Part shown: piece by piece, positions 35,747 through 49,720 of the stretch
Layout of the letters: every line of letters begins with the position of its first letter
How positions within the stretch are numbered: position 1 is the stretch's first letter
DNA from: Silurus meridionalis
Lineage: Eukaryota; Chordata; Actinopteri; Siluriformes; Siluridae
DNA: 64,000 nucleotides
Reading direction: 5' to 3'
Assembly (NCBI RefSeq): GCF_014805685.1
Contig: NC_060886.1
Coordinates: 18,160,608 to 18,224,607, forward strand
Program-made: the position numbers and the translations under genes
The notes under the pieces: generated by a model
The model's database searches: none
What the model was told of the DNA's origin: nothing
What the model saw: only the letters and a program-made list of their open reading frames with translations

Positions 35747-38698
35747 AAGTAGAGAGCAGCTAAAACTTACAACACACACTGGCATATCCAATAAGTATAG
35801 CATACTGAATCAAATGTCACATTAATGCTATTTTAAATGCCATCATCTCAATGCAATGATCAAGTCAAACATAACTCATTAACATAAACTTCTATTTAAC
35901 ATTAGATTGGAAATAGATAATTGTAGCTGGGTGATACTGCCCACAGCGGTGTCCTCGTGGCCAATTAAAGAAATTTATGGGTTTTTATGTTTGTTTATTT
36001 GTTTGTTTGTTTTTCAACAATGTGAAAAATGAATGCCAATTCTCACCTTTTGGAAACAATGCAATACAATGGTAGTACATGTGTGCTGATAACTTTTGAA
36101 AGTTTGAATTGTGTGTGCTTTTTTGTGTTTGCTCTTTGTACACTGTACACAGCTGTTTCTTACAGCCAGATGGTCTGCAGCAGCTGGTTGAAGCAGATCA
36201 CTTTCCTAATTTACATGTCTCCACTACTTTATTAAAACTGTAATTTTTTTAACAAAAAGCATTAGTTTGTACAATCCACAAATCTGTACATTGTGGATTA
36301 CAACTATTCTGCCTTCTTTTGTTACTACAAGGCAAAAGTTTAACAGCTGGCCAGTAAACGGTTGTCATCAGTTGTTACTGAGCTCATACCACACAGCTCT
36401 TACCGAAAAGAACAGATGCTACATTTATAGTTCACCATTTTGCCACAGAAAACTTATTTCTAGTCAGTGTCTATAAATGTGAAGGATGCTGGTATGGGTC
36501 AAACTCGTTTTTAGAGACTTCTTTATAGCCATTATCATTGCAACTGTTCACCAGTAAACAGCTGCAGTCCAAGAATGCCAATACAAAAATAACAGCAGCT
36601 GTTCAAGCTCTGCAAGTGTCAAAAGCATCATACAAAACACAATAAAGGCATCGTTCAAAACAATGAACTAAACACATGTGACTATGTGTCTATGTAATAT
36701 TTCTAGCCCTAGAAAAACTTGGGGGAAAAAACACTAGTGTTTAAATCAGAACTTTCTTCAATTTTGCCATAGCGTGACTATTGTTCATCTAAAGAGGTGC
36801 CAAACAACAATACACTGTATTACATATATTACATGTATTATTAAGATCTAATAGTGTCACAGTTAACATGCCAATTTAAAAAAGCATGCTTCTGGCTATC
36901 TGGCTATCCTGTTTCACTGATGCATATGTTGGTGCAACTTTAACACATTGTGAGTGTAATGTCTACTTTCTGGGTTGACTTTAAGCAAATTCGAACTTGA
37001 AAAAAGAAACAAGAGAAAGGATGGCTTTTATGGTGTAAATAGTTAGTTAATAGTAAATCCATAGAAAGAAGACAGGTTATCTAGTAAGCATAGCTGTGAA
37101 ATCTGGCCCACATTCTGAACAGGATTGAACAGAGATACAGTTACACCATGCTTGTTCACACAATGTACTGATCCTCTAAATCCTGCACATTTCACTACAT
37201 TGGACTGCATGCAATACACTTAAAATACTGTGTGTATCTTGTACCACCAGATAAAGATTTATATTGTTATGACTCAGTTTAATATTGTGATATATGCCCT
37301 CACCTTCCAATGTTTTACTATCTAATAGCTAAGGCTATTTCCCTTATTTTCTCTATTTTTTATGTCTTTAATAAACTCATGAGGCGATGATGATGAATTC
37401 CAAGATTCTGCTTAAGACTCAACCATTAAGTAAACCTGATTCCAGATTCAGTGTCCCCTGCTGTTCAATTACTGCCAATCAGTAATTAAAAAATATATAT
37501 ATATATTTTTGACCAAACGTTAACAAATCATTTTATAGTATCGTCATCCTACTTACTCATCACTAATCACTTTCTCTAAAATATTTTATTTCATAGGCTT
37601 GATGTGGTCTTTCTCAAACACACACATACAATATATAAACATACAGGATGCAGCTTCCGGTTAGCTCAAATACAAAAACACGAGGAGGAGACTTTGACTT
37701 TCTAAAGTTCAAAAGTTATAGTTAAAATGTTAAATGTATACATGTCTGTGTTTATCTGTTTACCCAAACCCCACCCAAATGCAATATGTTCTGGGTGGCC
37801 CTCTGTCCTTTCACATTTGTGCACCAATCTTCTCTTATTCTCTTCACACGGTCACTTAGGCAGCCCCACCTGATACATTGCAGTCGTAAAGTCAGTAGTC
37901 AGACCACCATGCAGTCTAGAGGCATCACATCCAGAAACCAGATTTAAGTTTATTTTGAACCTGTGTAAATTAATGAGCTTGAAGAAGCTTTCCCATGCAC
38001 AATGTGAAATTCTTAACCCAAAAGCAGTTAGGATCTTACTGACATGTCTAAATAAACACAATAAAGTGTTTCTCCAGCAGATATTTGTTAGGTGTGATCA
38101 TCTTTACCATGTTATTTGACTATCCATGGAAATTTCATTGCATTCCACAAAAAAAGGGTTAAAATCAATAGGGCAGAAGAATACTCTTCTGCAGACTGCT
38201 CTCCATTCATTCAAACAACGAGAGGGTTTCGAGTCCCCTTCATAGAGCACATGGCTTAGATAAGTAACTACTTGTAAACAATAAAATACAGTAAATGTAG
38301 TTCATATTCAATTGCTACTTAACCAACTCAGCATTTAACACAGTTTAAAGTAAGAGCATACATGCATAAATGCAGAAAGCGAGAAGAGAAGCAGGTGCAT
38401 TGATGGCGCGCGCTAGTACGGGGTCAGCAATGTGCCCCTCTTTCCTTTCTTACAGGATTTCTAAGCACAATGTGCGATCAGGATTAATGTATAAAACAAT
38501 CATAACTACTCACATTCTCTTATCCACTGGTTGCAGCTGCCGGTGCAATGCAAGAGAAAAACCAAAAAGGCTACCGCGGTCCCCGTTCTTCCTCAACACG
38601 TTTATTGTGTCCAAATTAAATGCGTTTACACATACACAGAGTTGCCAAAGAAGAAAAATTCGCACATTGAAAAAAATCCACAGTCCAGAAATCTCCAT
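22258..38698 (-). CDS. itga6: ITGA6, integrin alpha-6 (laminin receptor subunit)
   Basis: Type I membrane subunit pairing with beta1/beta4 to bind laminin. Coding exons (gene order): 38698-38514, 33613-33486, 33296-33217, 33096-32835, 32312-32181, 31235-31022, 29787-29594, 28971-28877, 28565-28438, 28353-28264, 28137-28076, 27892-27724, 26415-26272, 26161-26046, 25938-25779, 25654-25571, 25485-25406, 25302-25225, 24612-24510, 24386-24210, 24017-23919, 23836-23726, 23633-23535, 23405-23280, then 22999-22892 (A) or 22422-22258 (B). Signal peptide to about A26, mature FNLDT; FG-GAP propeller with calcium loops DLNGDGWQD, DVNLDSYED, DLDDNSYPD; dibasic cleavage RRKR; transmembrane WWIILVAVLVGILMLSLLVL; GFFKR. 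With the frame of exon 12 corrected, lengths are 1074 (A) and 1093 (B) aa, as in mammals. As read, exon 12 is one base short and shifts the frame. Confidence 0.93.
22892..22999 (-). CDS. itga6: itga6 alternative exon, A-type cytoplasmic tail
   Basis: Acceptor CTCTGTAG then CGFFKRAQKDQYDAAYQKAE, ending HAQPSDTDKLSTEA and TAG. This corresponds to the mammalian alpha-6A tail (DHYDATYHKAEIHAQPSD, ending in a small residue). 35 residues; phase 0. When included it supplies the stop, so A and B tails are alternatives. Confidence 0.93.
   Translation of the reverse strand, partial: CGFFKRAQKDQYDAAYQKAEIHAQPSDTDKLSTEA
26548..27288. mobile_element. non-autonomous DNA transposon, copy 2 of the CCGTA...TACGG family
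   Basis: Left end CCGTATTTTTCCGACTATAA and right end TATAGTCCGGCATTGACGG, flanked by TA. Internal order matches copy 1 (GAGCTGCACGGCATCGGGAG, CACGACGATGCCAAAAG, ACCCGTTACACCGTGTAACA) with small indels. Lies in the itga6 intron between exons 12 and 13. Confidence 0.85.
33614..38513 (-). other. itga6: itga6 intron 1
   Basis: The 4.9-kb first intron; first introns of integrin alpha genes often hold regulatory sequence. It contains a (GA)n array and non-repetitive stretches (for example about 34850-35280), but I recognise no gene or named element in it. Several 60-70 codon reading frames there lack homology and codon structure. Confidence 0.7.
35693..35742. repeat. (GA)n microsatellite
   Basis: About 25 GA units, in itga6 intron 1. 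Confidence 0.97.
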
Positions 38699-38900
38699 GG
38701 TGTTTGTATGTGCGCAATAAGAACAAAAAATACAGCATGTGCGCTTTTACTTTCTCCAGGAGGGCACTGAGCTCGATGCCCTGCTTCTATCCTGACAAGT
38801 TTAGTGAGAAAGCTCCTCCTCAGGCTCTGTCCCAAACCCCATCCCCCCCTCTCTTTATTCAAGCAAAACTCTCTGTTTAGCTCCCTGAGTGCAGCCCTTC
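38699..38900 (-). promoter_or_regulatory. itga6 5' UTR and proximal promoter
   Basis: Immediately upstream of the itga6 ATG. Contains a C-rich stretch (CCCATCCCCCC near 38838) of possible SP/KLF type; no clear TATA box. Inferred from position. Confidence 0.4.
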
Positions 38901-41900
38901 AAGCTGAATTAGCATCCAATATGCTCAGCTGGACTTCCATAAACAATACAAGAAACGATTAAAAGCTGTTTTAGATCTGACTATCATGATTATATATAAT
39001 GTATATTTTATTTCATCTTTTTCTAGACATCAATATACATTTTCTGTCTAATCATTAAAACATTTTGATTTAATATACTTTCTCAAACTACTTGGGGTTC
39101 ACAGACTTTAAACATCACATATTACTCTCAGCTACAGTACTAAACATAATAGATCTTCATACAGGCTTACAAGCTTTTGCTCGCTACTCAGACATTCAGT
39201 GCAATATTAGCAACTTTAACCCTGGTCACAGATGGTAGGCAGTCAACTGTGAAGCTAATCAACTAGTCACATAAACCACTAACCTCACACACAAAGTGCA
39301 GTGCAAGCATGTATGGACCCTGACCACCTGCTTTAAACCAAACCACTACACTTTAAACAACTTAAAATCATGGGCTGCCCAAACATGGATATCAGACAAG
39401 TTGCATTTTCTATAGAACAGATTCTGAGATAAATTGACAAAATTGACTAAATCAATTGCTGTACATTTTTGACAGTCTACTTTCCAAACATGATGCCTTT
39501 ATTTCATATATAATTTTTTTTAATCATATATCTTGCATAACATGTAACATAAACATTGCACCAGACAAACATTACACATAAAAACCATTACAAATAAACC
39601 ATAAATTATTAGACACAAATGCAGATTTTTAATTAGAAAAATGTGCATCATGTGCTTTGATTTAATTTAAAGATTATGTTATTACATATTATATATGTCA
39701 TGTTATATTATTACGTATTATTTAATTATTATTTACCCATAATGCTAGAAATTCTTGTAGGATATTGCAGTGCTTTTCATCAACGTATATATGCCAATCT
39801 TCTGACACATTAGGTCATGCATTTCAAAGATTAAGGGGTCTTTATAACTTCTGAATGTTGGGTTCATGTTTGCTCATCTTCCATTGCTGCCCACACTCTT
39901 GTCACATTGTGTACCAGTGAATGACAGTGTTGTGTGCACTCTGCTGACTCAATGTGTGGGCACAGACATTCTCACAGCATGACAAAAGAGGAAGTGACTA
40001 GGTCATAAGAAGTTAGACCTGCAGTGGCTATCAAATATAGTACATAAAACATTCATCAGAGTCTTAATATCTATTTGGCTTTGAAAGAAAGTTGAATTCA
40101 ATTAACGGTCTTAAATTTATAGTGTTGAACTTGTAGGTAAAACATAATATCATTAAGGGTTCGTTTAGTTCAGTTTGATCCTCTTAAGCGCACTTAAATT
40201 ATTTATCTAGAATTCTATTCTAGTGTTTTGCTGTCAGATAAAGTTTCTTGGAAGATTCTTTTTAAGAAACTAAAGCTCTATAGGTAGCAGAAAGGATCGT
40301 TAAAGTTCAAAACAATACAAGTATATGTGGAAATAGCAGCCTTTTTATTAACACTAAAAAGGCAAGATACATTTGTGTGGCCTTCATCTAGCTCTGTAGC
40401 TTCTATACTGGCAGAGTGACAGGCATTATGGTTTACAATTACCACAAAGACCCATTATGTCATTGTGATGGCCAAAGCTAAAGCATTTACATGTCTGTAG
40501 ATTGAAGAAGACAGATGTTCGCTGGGTACAGAGTCTCTAGGTTACTGAATAACAAAAGGTGACAGTGACTGACAAATGCACACATTTTAGTTCTGACAGT
40601 AGGGGGCTTTGCAGAAAATGAAGGCACCACCAATCAATAGCTGTCATGCTGTTAGAAATATTGATGTTTCTTGAAATAGTTCAACTTATGGGTTGGTAGT
40701 CATTCTGAAGCTAGAGTACCATGACAGGCTTTTCAACTAAGTCACATCAGAGGTTATGGCACAGAAAAACTACAAATGTTGGTAATTGTACATAAGTTTT
40801 TTTAACTCTACAGCTTTTTGCCATAAACAAATTCTTTTTTTTATTTATTAATTATATTTTGAATGTAAATATTTCCCTGTTTTATAATTCTACTTAAGCA
40901 TTTTTCCCTCAAATGGATGACCAAGAATCCTTCAAACCATTTTAGAATTGCTTTAAAAGTACCTTACATCTGGAAAAAGATCAGTTTTCTTAAGTGTATA
41001 CTCTATAGACCCACTTCTATTGATTTCGGTCAAGAGACATTTTCCTTGCATGCCTAAACAAATCCTACTATACATATGATGTAGATTTGTTAACCATTTT
41101 GAAACAGCAAAAAAACAGATCTTGGGTGGCCAGGTAATATGAGAAAACAGAAAGACCGTTGAAAAATCTTCTGAAAAGGAGGTAACCTGAGAGAGTGGGT
41201 TTACAAAAGACCACTCCAGGTGCAACCCCAAAATATGCAAACATGTTTTGTGATTTGCTTCATTCATTCAAGTGTCTGTTCATTTGATTTACTTAACATG
41301 CTGCTGAATTATTCCAGTAGATAGCAGATTTAAGACCTTGTGTGCTTATTTGTTACTGTTCACCCTGACTGGACATAAAATCATACCTAATGCCTATTTC
41401 ACTATTATGAAACTGTCATTATGAGTTGACTATGCATTAAATGCATTAATTAATAAAAAAATTAAAAAACATACAAAACAGCTGAAAAAAAGAATAGACT
41501 ATATACCAAACGTAAGCTATTGAGTTAGAATTTAAAAACCTAGTTTAAATATTAATGAGTATAATATTCTACTACCTAACCATCCACTGTGCAGTGTCAT
41601 ACTACCCATGAAGTGTTTTTATGACCTCCATGCAAAGGTCATGCTTGTAACCAAAAAGGGCCTCCCCTCAAAGACAAGCTGAAAAACACTGAAAATCTTC
41701 AATCATGTCTGCTGCATCATGAAATTTGCCATGTCTGCTTCAGTCCTACTTGATGCCTGTTAACGAGAAATCCTGGACTCTAGACCCGTCGTGCTTGCAT
41801 GAGTGGCTGCATAAAAAGTGCTGTTTAAACCACACCAAGCAGCACATCTGTCCATGTTGTGACAGCACAGACTCTTTGTGCAACACGAAGCGCTGTAAAT

Positions 41901-44900
41901 CTAGCCAGCCTTCTCTTTAACAAAAGCCCCTCTCCCTTTTTACGAGTAAGAGACGGGGGGAGAAGTGCCCTGTGAACAATGAGGATGTCAAGGCACTTGG
42001 ACACCAGTGCATGCTTTGTGACTGAGCTTCTAAACACCATGTTAGTAAGGATGCTAACATGGTGTAGTTATCGCTTTTGTAGCATTCCAGTTTTTTTTAA
42101 GTAAAGACAATTTTTTTGGATGAAATAATTGTTTTATTAAATCTAATTGTAAACAATTGTATATTGTAAAGTTAAACAATTTATATGAACTATTTAGTAG
42201 TAAAAAATAAATTAAATAAAATGTATATAATAGTAAATAAAATGTAGTCTATGATTAGCTAAACCCCCTAAATCTAAAAAAATTCATGGGGCACAGTAAC
42301 TAAAGTACAATTATATTGCAGGTGATAGTGCATATGCAGGTGATGCAGGTAATAGTGAGCAAATAAATACGCAAAAAATTGCTATTAGTACATTGTTATG
42401 TTATGTTCTGGAACATGAATAAACATATTTTAAACCATGCAAGCGGCTATTCCTGAATCATGCAATCTTATAATATCCTTCTGACCACATTTCCCCAAAA
42501 TGTATAATGTAAAATTTCTTTAAATCTTCTTGATTGTCGTTATTGCTTAGCATATTGCTAAATTTAACATTTTACATCCGGTAGTAGGTTTGCATGTACT
42601 GTTGTTTCTATTTAAGCTGTAAACTGTAGTAAGGGGCTGCATGTCAACATGAACTCCACTCAACCACACAGGGAATTCACATAGAGGTAAACAAACATTA
42701 ACTTTTGTACTTTTTAAATTGTTCTGCTCTCCCAGGGTCTGTGTGTTTGTCTAGAGTTGTGGGACTAATGATTTTTCTGAGGGGGAGATGGTATCTAAGG
42801 TGGAAAAAACCCCAATACTCACTGTCGCCTGTAATAACTATAAATTACATCTACCTAAATGGACTAGTATTCAGACTATAGTCAATTATTTTGCAAAACA
42901 TTAAACAATAACTTTTAACCACAGAGCATGTATATAATTCATTTCAAGAAGAAAGTAAACCATGCACATTTCAGACCGCTACAATTTGTGACAGAGGTGG
43001 ATTTATAAGCTCTGTGCCGCATGAATACTTCTGTATAAATGCGAATGTTTAGGGCAGCAGGAGAACAGCACTCCACAGCAGGGCAGTTCACAGCTGATTA
43101 CTAACACAATACAAGTCATATCCTTCACTTTCTCCACCTCTACCTCCCCCACATACACTCAATGCACAGTGAATAGACTCACTCAAGTCACTGAGGTGGT
43201 AGTGGAACACATATTAAAAATTAGCTCCACTGATATATTTTTGAGAATCTTTCACATCTGAACAGTGAGTTTTTGCAAATAAGGCTACTGTATAGTGTAA
43301 TATTACTAGTTTATACCCATGACTGATTCACATGACTATTTAAGGGAATTATTATGCACATTCATATAAAATCTCTCCTCAAGCTCAATACCCAAGCCAT
43401 ATATTCTTTCATCTATGTTATGCAAAGCATATGCAACTATGTGGAAAGTTGATTAATGTATACTTTATATACAATAAATTAAAGATGACAAAGATAACGT
43501 TGACGGTTTTGTTTGTAGTTTTGAGTAATTAATGTAGATATCATGTCTTAAACATGGTTAATAAAACCTAGTTTAATGTTTATCTTTGAAAAATAAAAAG
43601 AGTAAATGTACTGTTAGCATGAGGCAACCTAGCACACCCAAAATCTCAAAAGAGCGTGTTTAATTGTTTTTATTTTGCAAATAATTAGGTTAATTGGCAA
43701 TAGATCAGTAACATGTCTGGGTATAAAAACATTATTTTAGACAGACAGAGTCTCTCTAAAGTAAAGATAGGTGTAGGTTCACCAATCTGTAGACTTTTAA
43801 TTTCTCGTCATCTGCGAATGTCTGTCACTTTTTTGAGACGTTTTTCAGCCACCAAATACAAAATTATCTTATTTGTTCCTTAAACGGTTTGTTTCCTCTG
43901 TTTAAACCTTTGACATGTTCTCTGTGTTCTATTATGAATAGAACACAGGGTTTTTGAGGGTTTTTGAGATGTGTTTATTATTGCATTCTGTTTTATTTAC
44001 ATATAATTTATTATCCCAACAATTCAACATGCAATGTAAGTTGTTGTCAACATCCACATTTTTTACATTTCATAAACAAGACAAATGTCATGTTCACTGC
44101 ATTGGGAGATCACAGAATTGACTACTGAATGCAATTTAATATAAAAAGGATTCTAGAAATTATTAAATGCTCTTAAATCTTAATCCTAAAATGTTTTTGG
44201 TTTAGAATGACTGCGAACATTATCTTACATTATGTGTATAACCATGAATATCCATTAAATCCTTTTAAAATAAAACTGAACTGGACAATTCAACTAGTAA
44301 ATCCAGGCATATTGCATATTTATAATCCATGCTCTATAGAATATATTTATATACAGATATTTGACAGAATAAAATGCTTTTATTTATTTTAAATCAATCA
44401 CTTCACTTGTCAAATGAAGAAGTAAATAGTTAGAATTTAGTGTTGTCATATACTGACAGTTTATAAGTAAGTTTACTTAACATACTGCATTAAAATAGAC
44501 ATAGGATATAAAATCTTATAAAAAAAATGTTTAACGTGCTATATAAAAATTATACTATAGTATAGCTGTGAAGCTGTGTTATCAAAGACTATTACTCCTG
44601 AGATATAGGCGAATATTAATAATCATAACTCTATAGCTAAAGTAACGTCATGCTCTCTGCAAGCTATACTGTACATTGTGAATTTCTCTCTTTCACGTTA
44701 AAATTCCCTGAACTAAGAGCCTGGATATATGCAGTAGAAGATGTTCTATAAGTGATACAATATAAATCACAGCAGCTCTGCGGGTCCATTAGTGAACTGT
44801 AATTGTCCCTGGTGAAATATTAGTAGTTAGTGTACCTAGAATTCATGTTTATTGCACTGATCCAGGTACAGTTCAGGAACAGTTCAACTCAGAAACTGAA

Positions 44901-47900
44901 GAAAGTAATAGATAAAATTAGATACCAGCATGACAACAAGTCAATGCCTATAAAATAAATAACAAAAACAATTATCCCTCCTTGAGTCCAGTTATAGACT
45001 CAAGATCCCCTGCAACTCTAACCATGACAAAGCAGTTACTGAAAGTAAGTAAGTGAACGAGCTTCAGCCTATTGTATTTTTTAATTAAACCCATTTTCAT
45101 TTTTAATTTTTTCTTTGTGTATGTATATAGTTTGTATGTAGACATCACACATAATTATAAATCACATTCAGTGACTTTTCAACAACATTTATTGTCATTC
45201 TTGTATAGTATGTAAACTGCGTCCTGCTTACAACTCGCTATATTTGCTGAATAATGGATTTCATTTATTTGATTAATATCATTTGTTCTTTTTCAGCCTT
45301 ACAAAAATTTATTAAACATCTACAGAAGAGTAAATAGTCAATGACGCCAACTGTTGGCACCAAAGCAGGTGTGTTAACACTGGTGTCTAATTGTTTAAGG
45401 TCACATTTTTTAAACATGAGTTTCAGTTGCCATTGTAACGCTATTTGACACATCCTCTTACTGCTAGTACTTGGCAGATGTGGTTCTAGTAAACCTAATT
45501 GTAGTAACATATAAAAAAAGGAAGGAAGTTAGTTTAGTCTATACTTATTCTAGATTTAAGGTAGAAAAACGAAACATGGTGTTGTCCAATCCAGAGTTTC
45601 CACTAAACATGCTTATTTCTAAAACTTGTTTAGTGGACATATTTCCAGCTATGACATTTTTATCTTCTGTGTGAATGATGATGTGCATCAAAGATTCATG
45701 GAAATTTGCCTAAAATCTGCAATTTCTTTTACGTAACATTATTGGACCTGTCTGTGAAAACTACATTTTCCTAGCAGATGTTGATGACTAAGATACTTAA
45801 ATAAACTGTGAAAGTGTAAAACAGTTAGTCAGGTAGTTACCACAAACTTTAATCATAACATGGATTAATAGCACTTTTTGCTGCAGAATATCTAATAGAC
45901 AGTAGCCAAAAATAGCAAGTATTAGTTACTTTAAATAGTTACAAAAGCACATAGTTTCATGTTGCAAATGTGTTTGTACAAAATGCGTTTAGTACATAAC
46001 ATGGACAATCTTGTGTTAGACTCACGCTTCTGCTAATATTTTGTATAAATGTTCAAGCAAAATATAGGTGGGAGGCTTTGCAGTGTGTGTTTCCTGAAAG
46101 TTAAACTGTTAAACTGATATGTTGGTTGAAGCATTTATCATCAAGAGAGAGTGCAAGAGAGAGACAGAGAGAGCAGATGAGAGAAGAGCGCATAATAGAC
46201 ACAAGGTCACTTGTCTTTTATTATGCCTACAAAATGGCACCACTAACAGTAAATATTATAGTACTATAGAACATTTCTCTTTTGAGATTCATTGAGAAGG
46301 GCATGAGAGTTCAGAAACATTATGAGGAAAATAAATGAATTATGCATAGCTGTTTTGAAAAATCAATTATGAGAAATCTTAAAATGAGGCGATGCCATTT
46401 GGATGATATCCCAGTGTTTATGATTCCCACCTTGCAAACTTCTATCAGAACTATGTTCTTTGAATTCTTTCTCAACTCTATGCTTTTAGGTCCCTCCTGT
46501 GTGTTTTCGTTCTTCATGGTGAAAGAAGTAGTTGATGCCTCTGGCACAGACATTTGTCCTGTTGGCTGTAACAGCTTTTAGATTGTTCTGGAAATACCTT
46601 TACATATTTTTGAAAATATTTTTTTACTACCTCAACTATTTTTTTGTAAGTAAAACCTTAGATCTATTATTATTATGTATTACAGTTGAAAATGTACATC
46701 ATGTGATGTCATGTGATTAGGAATTTGCAGATACAAGACCACCTGTTGTCTGCTGTCATGATGGTTCTAACACAATTCTACTGCAGTGTCTTCTCTGGCC
46801 CTGACTCATCCTGATGCTATGATTCTGTACTTCTGACTCACTATTAGCTAGTACTGTTGGTCATACATGAGTGTCCTTGGGATTTGCAGTTACTACGACT
46901 TACCTAAGTTGTAATAAATACTGTAGCTGTAATCACAAAGATAGTATTGTTCACATTGCAAGGCTTTTATTCACAATATACTATATATCCAATATATATA
47001 TAAAATATATAATATTTTTTATTACACGTAATACTGTTTGACTTAATACTGTACACTGAGTCTGGTTACTGTATAGTAAGATCCCATGCCAACTGTTGTG
47101 AATCTGGAGAATTATTTCTATTGAGAAATTTCTGAAATATAAGAACAACCTCAAAAATCTCTTACCTGTGCTTAATTGCATTATCATTTCATCTGAATTT
47201 TAAATATATTGGAAAAGGGCAAACAGCCTAAAAAACAGTCACTTAATAAAACAATACAGCACATGTAATTGAAAAGGACAGCTGTGACTGAAAGCAGCTG
47301 AACATTTGATGATGGGCACAGCTGAATGCAGACACATGCTGAGTCAGACGCATTTCATGTCATCTTGCCAATAATAGTAGGCTACATTGTGCTAAACAAA
47401 ACAAGGTTCTATCACAACACCTTATCAGAAGCAAAATGGTTTAAGGATCTTACTGATGCAGGAATTTCCTGTACTCCTTTTAGTATGTATCTTAAGTCTT
47501 GGCATACCATGCATCTGGACTCCATAATCTCCATAGTCAGGGGCAACAAGGCAACAATGAGCTACAGATTAATTAAAACTATTTAGAATCTGACTGAGAA
47601 CAGAAGCCAGAAAACATAAAAAAGTAGACAAGCCCTTTACACAGTTGTATACATAAAGCTACAAACAACTTAAATCTCAGAACTTTAACATTAAGATTTT
47701 AGCAAAGCGTGCATGTTGATATTGATTGCCCCCTCTTCTGTTCTACTCCATATTAATAATAAATGTTTTTTGAATGCATAAACCTGCTATCACTCATATA
47801 ATCAGGTAAAGACCTATGATTTTGGAAAGACAGTTAACGGGTCAAGAGTTCAAGATATGCAGATACTGACCCCTATTGGTGTGAGTCTTTTTACACACTC

Positions 47901-47979
47901 AAACGTCCTCAATGTCTGAACTTCACTGCATCTGTTGATATACATGTTATAATATATTTCGTATAAATAAATATATATA

Positions 47980-48056
<77 letters not shown>

Positions 48057-48098
48057 GTATAAATATTAATAAGGTGTTTTGCTTATTATAACTCTATA
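38901..48098. other. itga6-dlx2 intergenic region, left part
   Basis: AT-rich, no gene found on either strand. It holds a short retroposon-tail fragment near 44990-45055 (CCCCTGCAACTCTAACCATG), two small perfect palindromes (43922-43948 and 42034-42065), a relatively GC-rich, non-repetitive block at about 41640-42060, and the (TA)n array 47983-48054. Confidence 0.6.
47983..48054. repeat. (TA)n microsatellite
   Basis: About 35 TA units, ending 45 bp left of the LINE target duplication. Confidence 0.95.
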
Positions 48099-48114
48099 GA
48101 ACCATAATTCAGGG

Positions 48115-49720
48115 AACCCAGCGATTAGGGTTGCACAAGCCCTGGTTGGGTTAGGAAGGGCATCCAGTGTAAAACACGAATCAGACTTTCATACCGGATC
48201 GGTCGAGGCCCGGGTTAACAACGACCATAATAGATATTGTTACCCAACAGAGTAACTTTAAACTGTTCTTTTATGGCGTGGCTGGAAAGAGAAATGGTGT
48301 AGGGGTGATTCTGACGGAGGAGTACAGTAAAAGTGTAGTGGAGGTGAAGAGAGTTTCTGATAGATTGATGAACGAAGCTGGAAGTTGAAGAGGTGATAAT
48401 AAATGTCATCAGTCCTATGCTCCAACAAGTGGGTTGTGTGATGGAGGAAAAGGAAAAAATCTGGAGTGAGTTAGATGAAGTGGTAGAAGGTGTACCTAGC
48501 AATGAACGATTGGTGATTGGGGCAGACTTTAATGGCCATGGCAGATAGTGGTACATTTGCTGAAAGGATGGAAATGGCAGTAAAAAATACATATTTTAAG
48601 AAGAAGGAGGAGCATAGAGTGTATAAGAGTATAAGAGTATAGTGTGTAAAAGAGTATAAGAGTGTAGTGTGTATAAGAGTAGAGGAAGGTGCACACAGGT
48701 GGATTATATTCTATGTAGGAGATGCAACCTAAAGGAGATTGGAGACTGTAAGGTGTTGGCAGGGGACAGTGTGGCTAGACATCATCGGATGGTGGTCTGT
48801 AGGATGGCATTGGAGGTGAAGGAGAAGAGAAGGAGAGTGAAGACTGAAAAAGAAGAAGATGGTGGAAACTGAAGGTGGAAGACTGTAGTGTGAGATTCAG
48901 GGAAGAGGTCAGACAGGGGTTCGGTGGTGGTGAAGAGGGGCTGGATGATTGGGCAACTACTGCAGAAGTGATAAGGGGGATAAGAGGGATGTGGCAAAAG
49001 CCAAGGAAAAGGCATATGAGGATCTGTATGAGAAGTTGGACACTAAAGAAGGAAAAAAGGATTTGTACAGATTGGCCAGGCAGAGGGACCGAGCCGGGAA
49101 GGATGTGCTGCAAGTTAAAGCAATAAAGGATGCAGATAGAAGTGTGTTGACTAGTGAGGAGAGTGTGTTAGAGAAGTAAAGAAAAGGGTGAAGGCAGGGT
49201 GGAGTGGGTGGAGAAGAGTGACAGGAGTGATTTGTGATAGAAGAGTATCTGCAAGAGTGTAAGGGAAAGTTTATAGGACTGTGGTGAGACCTGCGATGTT
49301 GTATAGATTAGAGACAGTGGCATTGAGTAAAAGACAGGAGGTGGAGCTGGAGGTAGCAGAGCTGAAGATGTTGAGGTTTTCGTTGGGAGTGACGAGGATG
49401 GACAAGATTAGAAATTTTTTATTAGAGAGACAGTGCATGTAGGACGTTTTGGGGACAAGGTAAGGGGGCACAATTGAGATGGTTTGGACATGTGCAGAGG
49501 AGGGACATGGGGTATATCTTTAGTTGAATGCTCAGGATGGAGCTACCATGAGGGAGGAAAAGAGGAAGGCCAAGGAGGAGGTTCATGGATGTGGTGAAGG
49601 AAGACATGCAGGTAGTTGGTTTGAAAGAGGCAGATGTAGAAGACAGGGGTGGTGTGGAGACGAATGATCCGCTGTTGCATCCCCTAATGGGAGAAGCCGA
49701 AAACAGAAGAAGAAGAAGAA
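48115..49720 (+). mobile_element. internally deleted non-LTR retrotransposon (LINE) with target duplication
   Basis: Flanked by the identical 16-mer GAACCATAATTCAGGG at 48099-48114 and 49721-49736, and ending in a (GAA)n tail. Interior relics in order: an endonuclease-type reading (NGVGVILTEEYSKSVVEVKR near 48290; LCRRCNLKEIGDCKVLAGDS and HHRMVVCRM near 48715-48805), then a jump to the C-terminal part of the reverse transcriptase (TVVRPAMLY, ELKMLRFSLGVTRMDKIRN, GRRKRGRPRRRFMDVVKEDM). The reverse transcriptase core with its YXDD box is absent, so the element is non-autonomous. Clade is uncertain (RTE/I-like). Confidence 0.88.

Noticed and set aside
41726..42040. Possible cysteine/histidine-rich small protein (CPCCDS...) in the intergenic island
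   Set aside because: Short frame without homologue I recognise and without splice partners or promoter; kept only as a non-coding observation.
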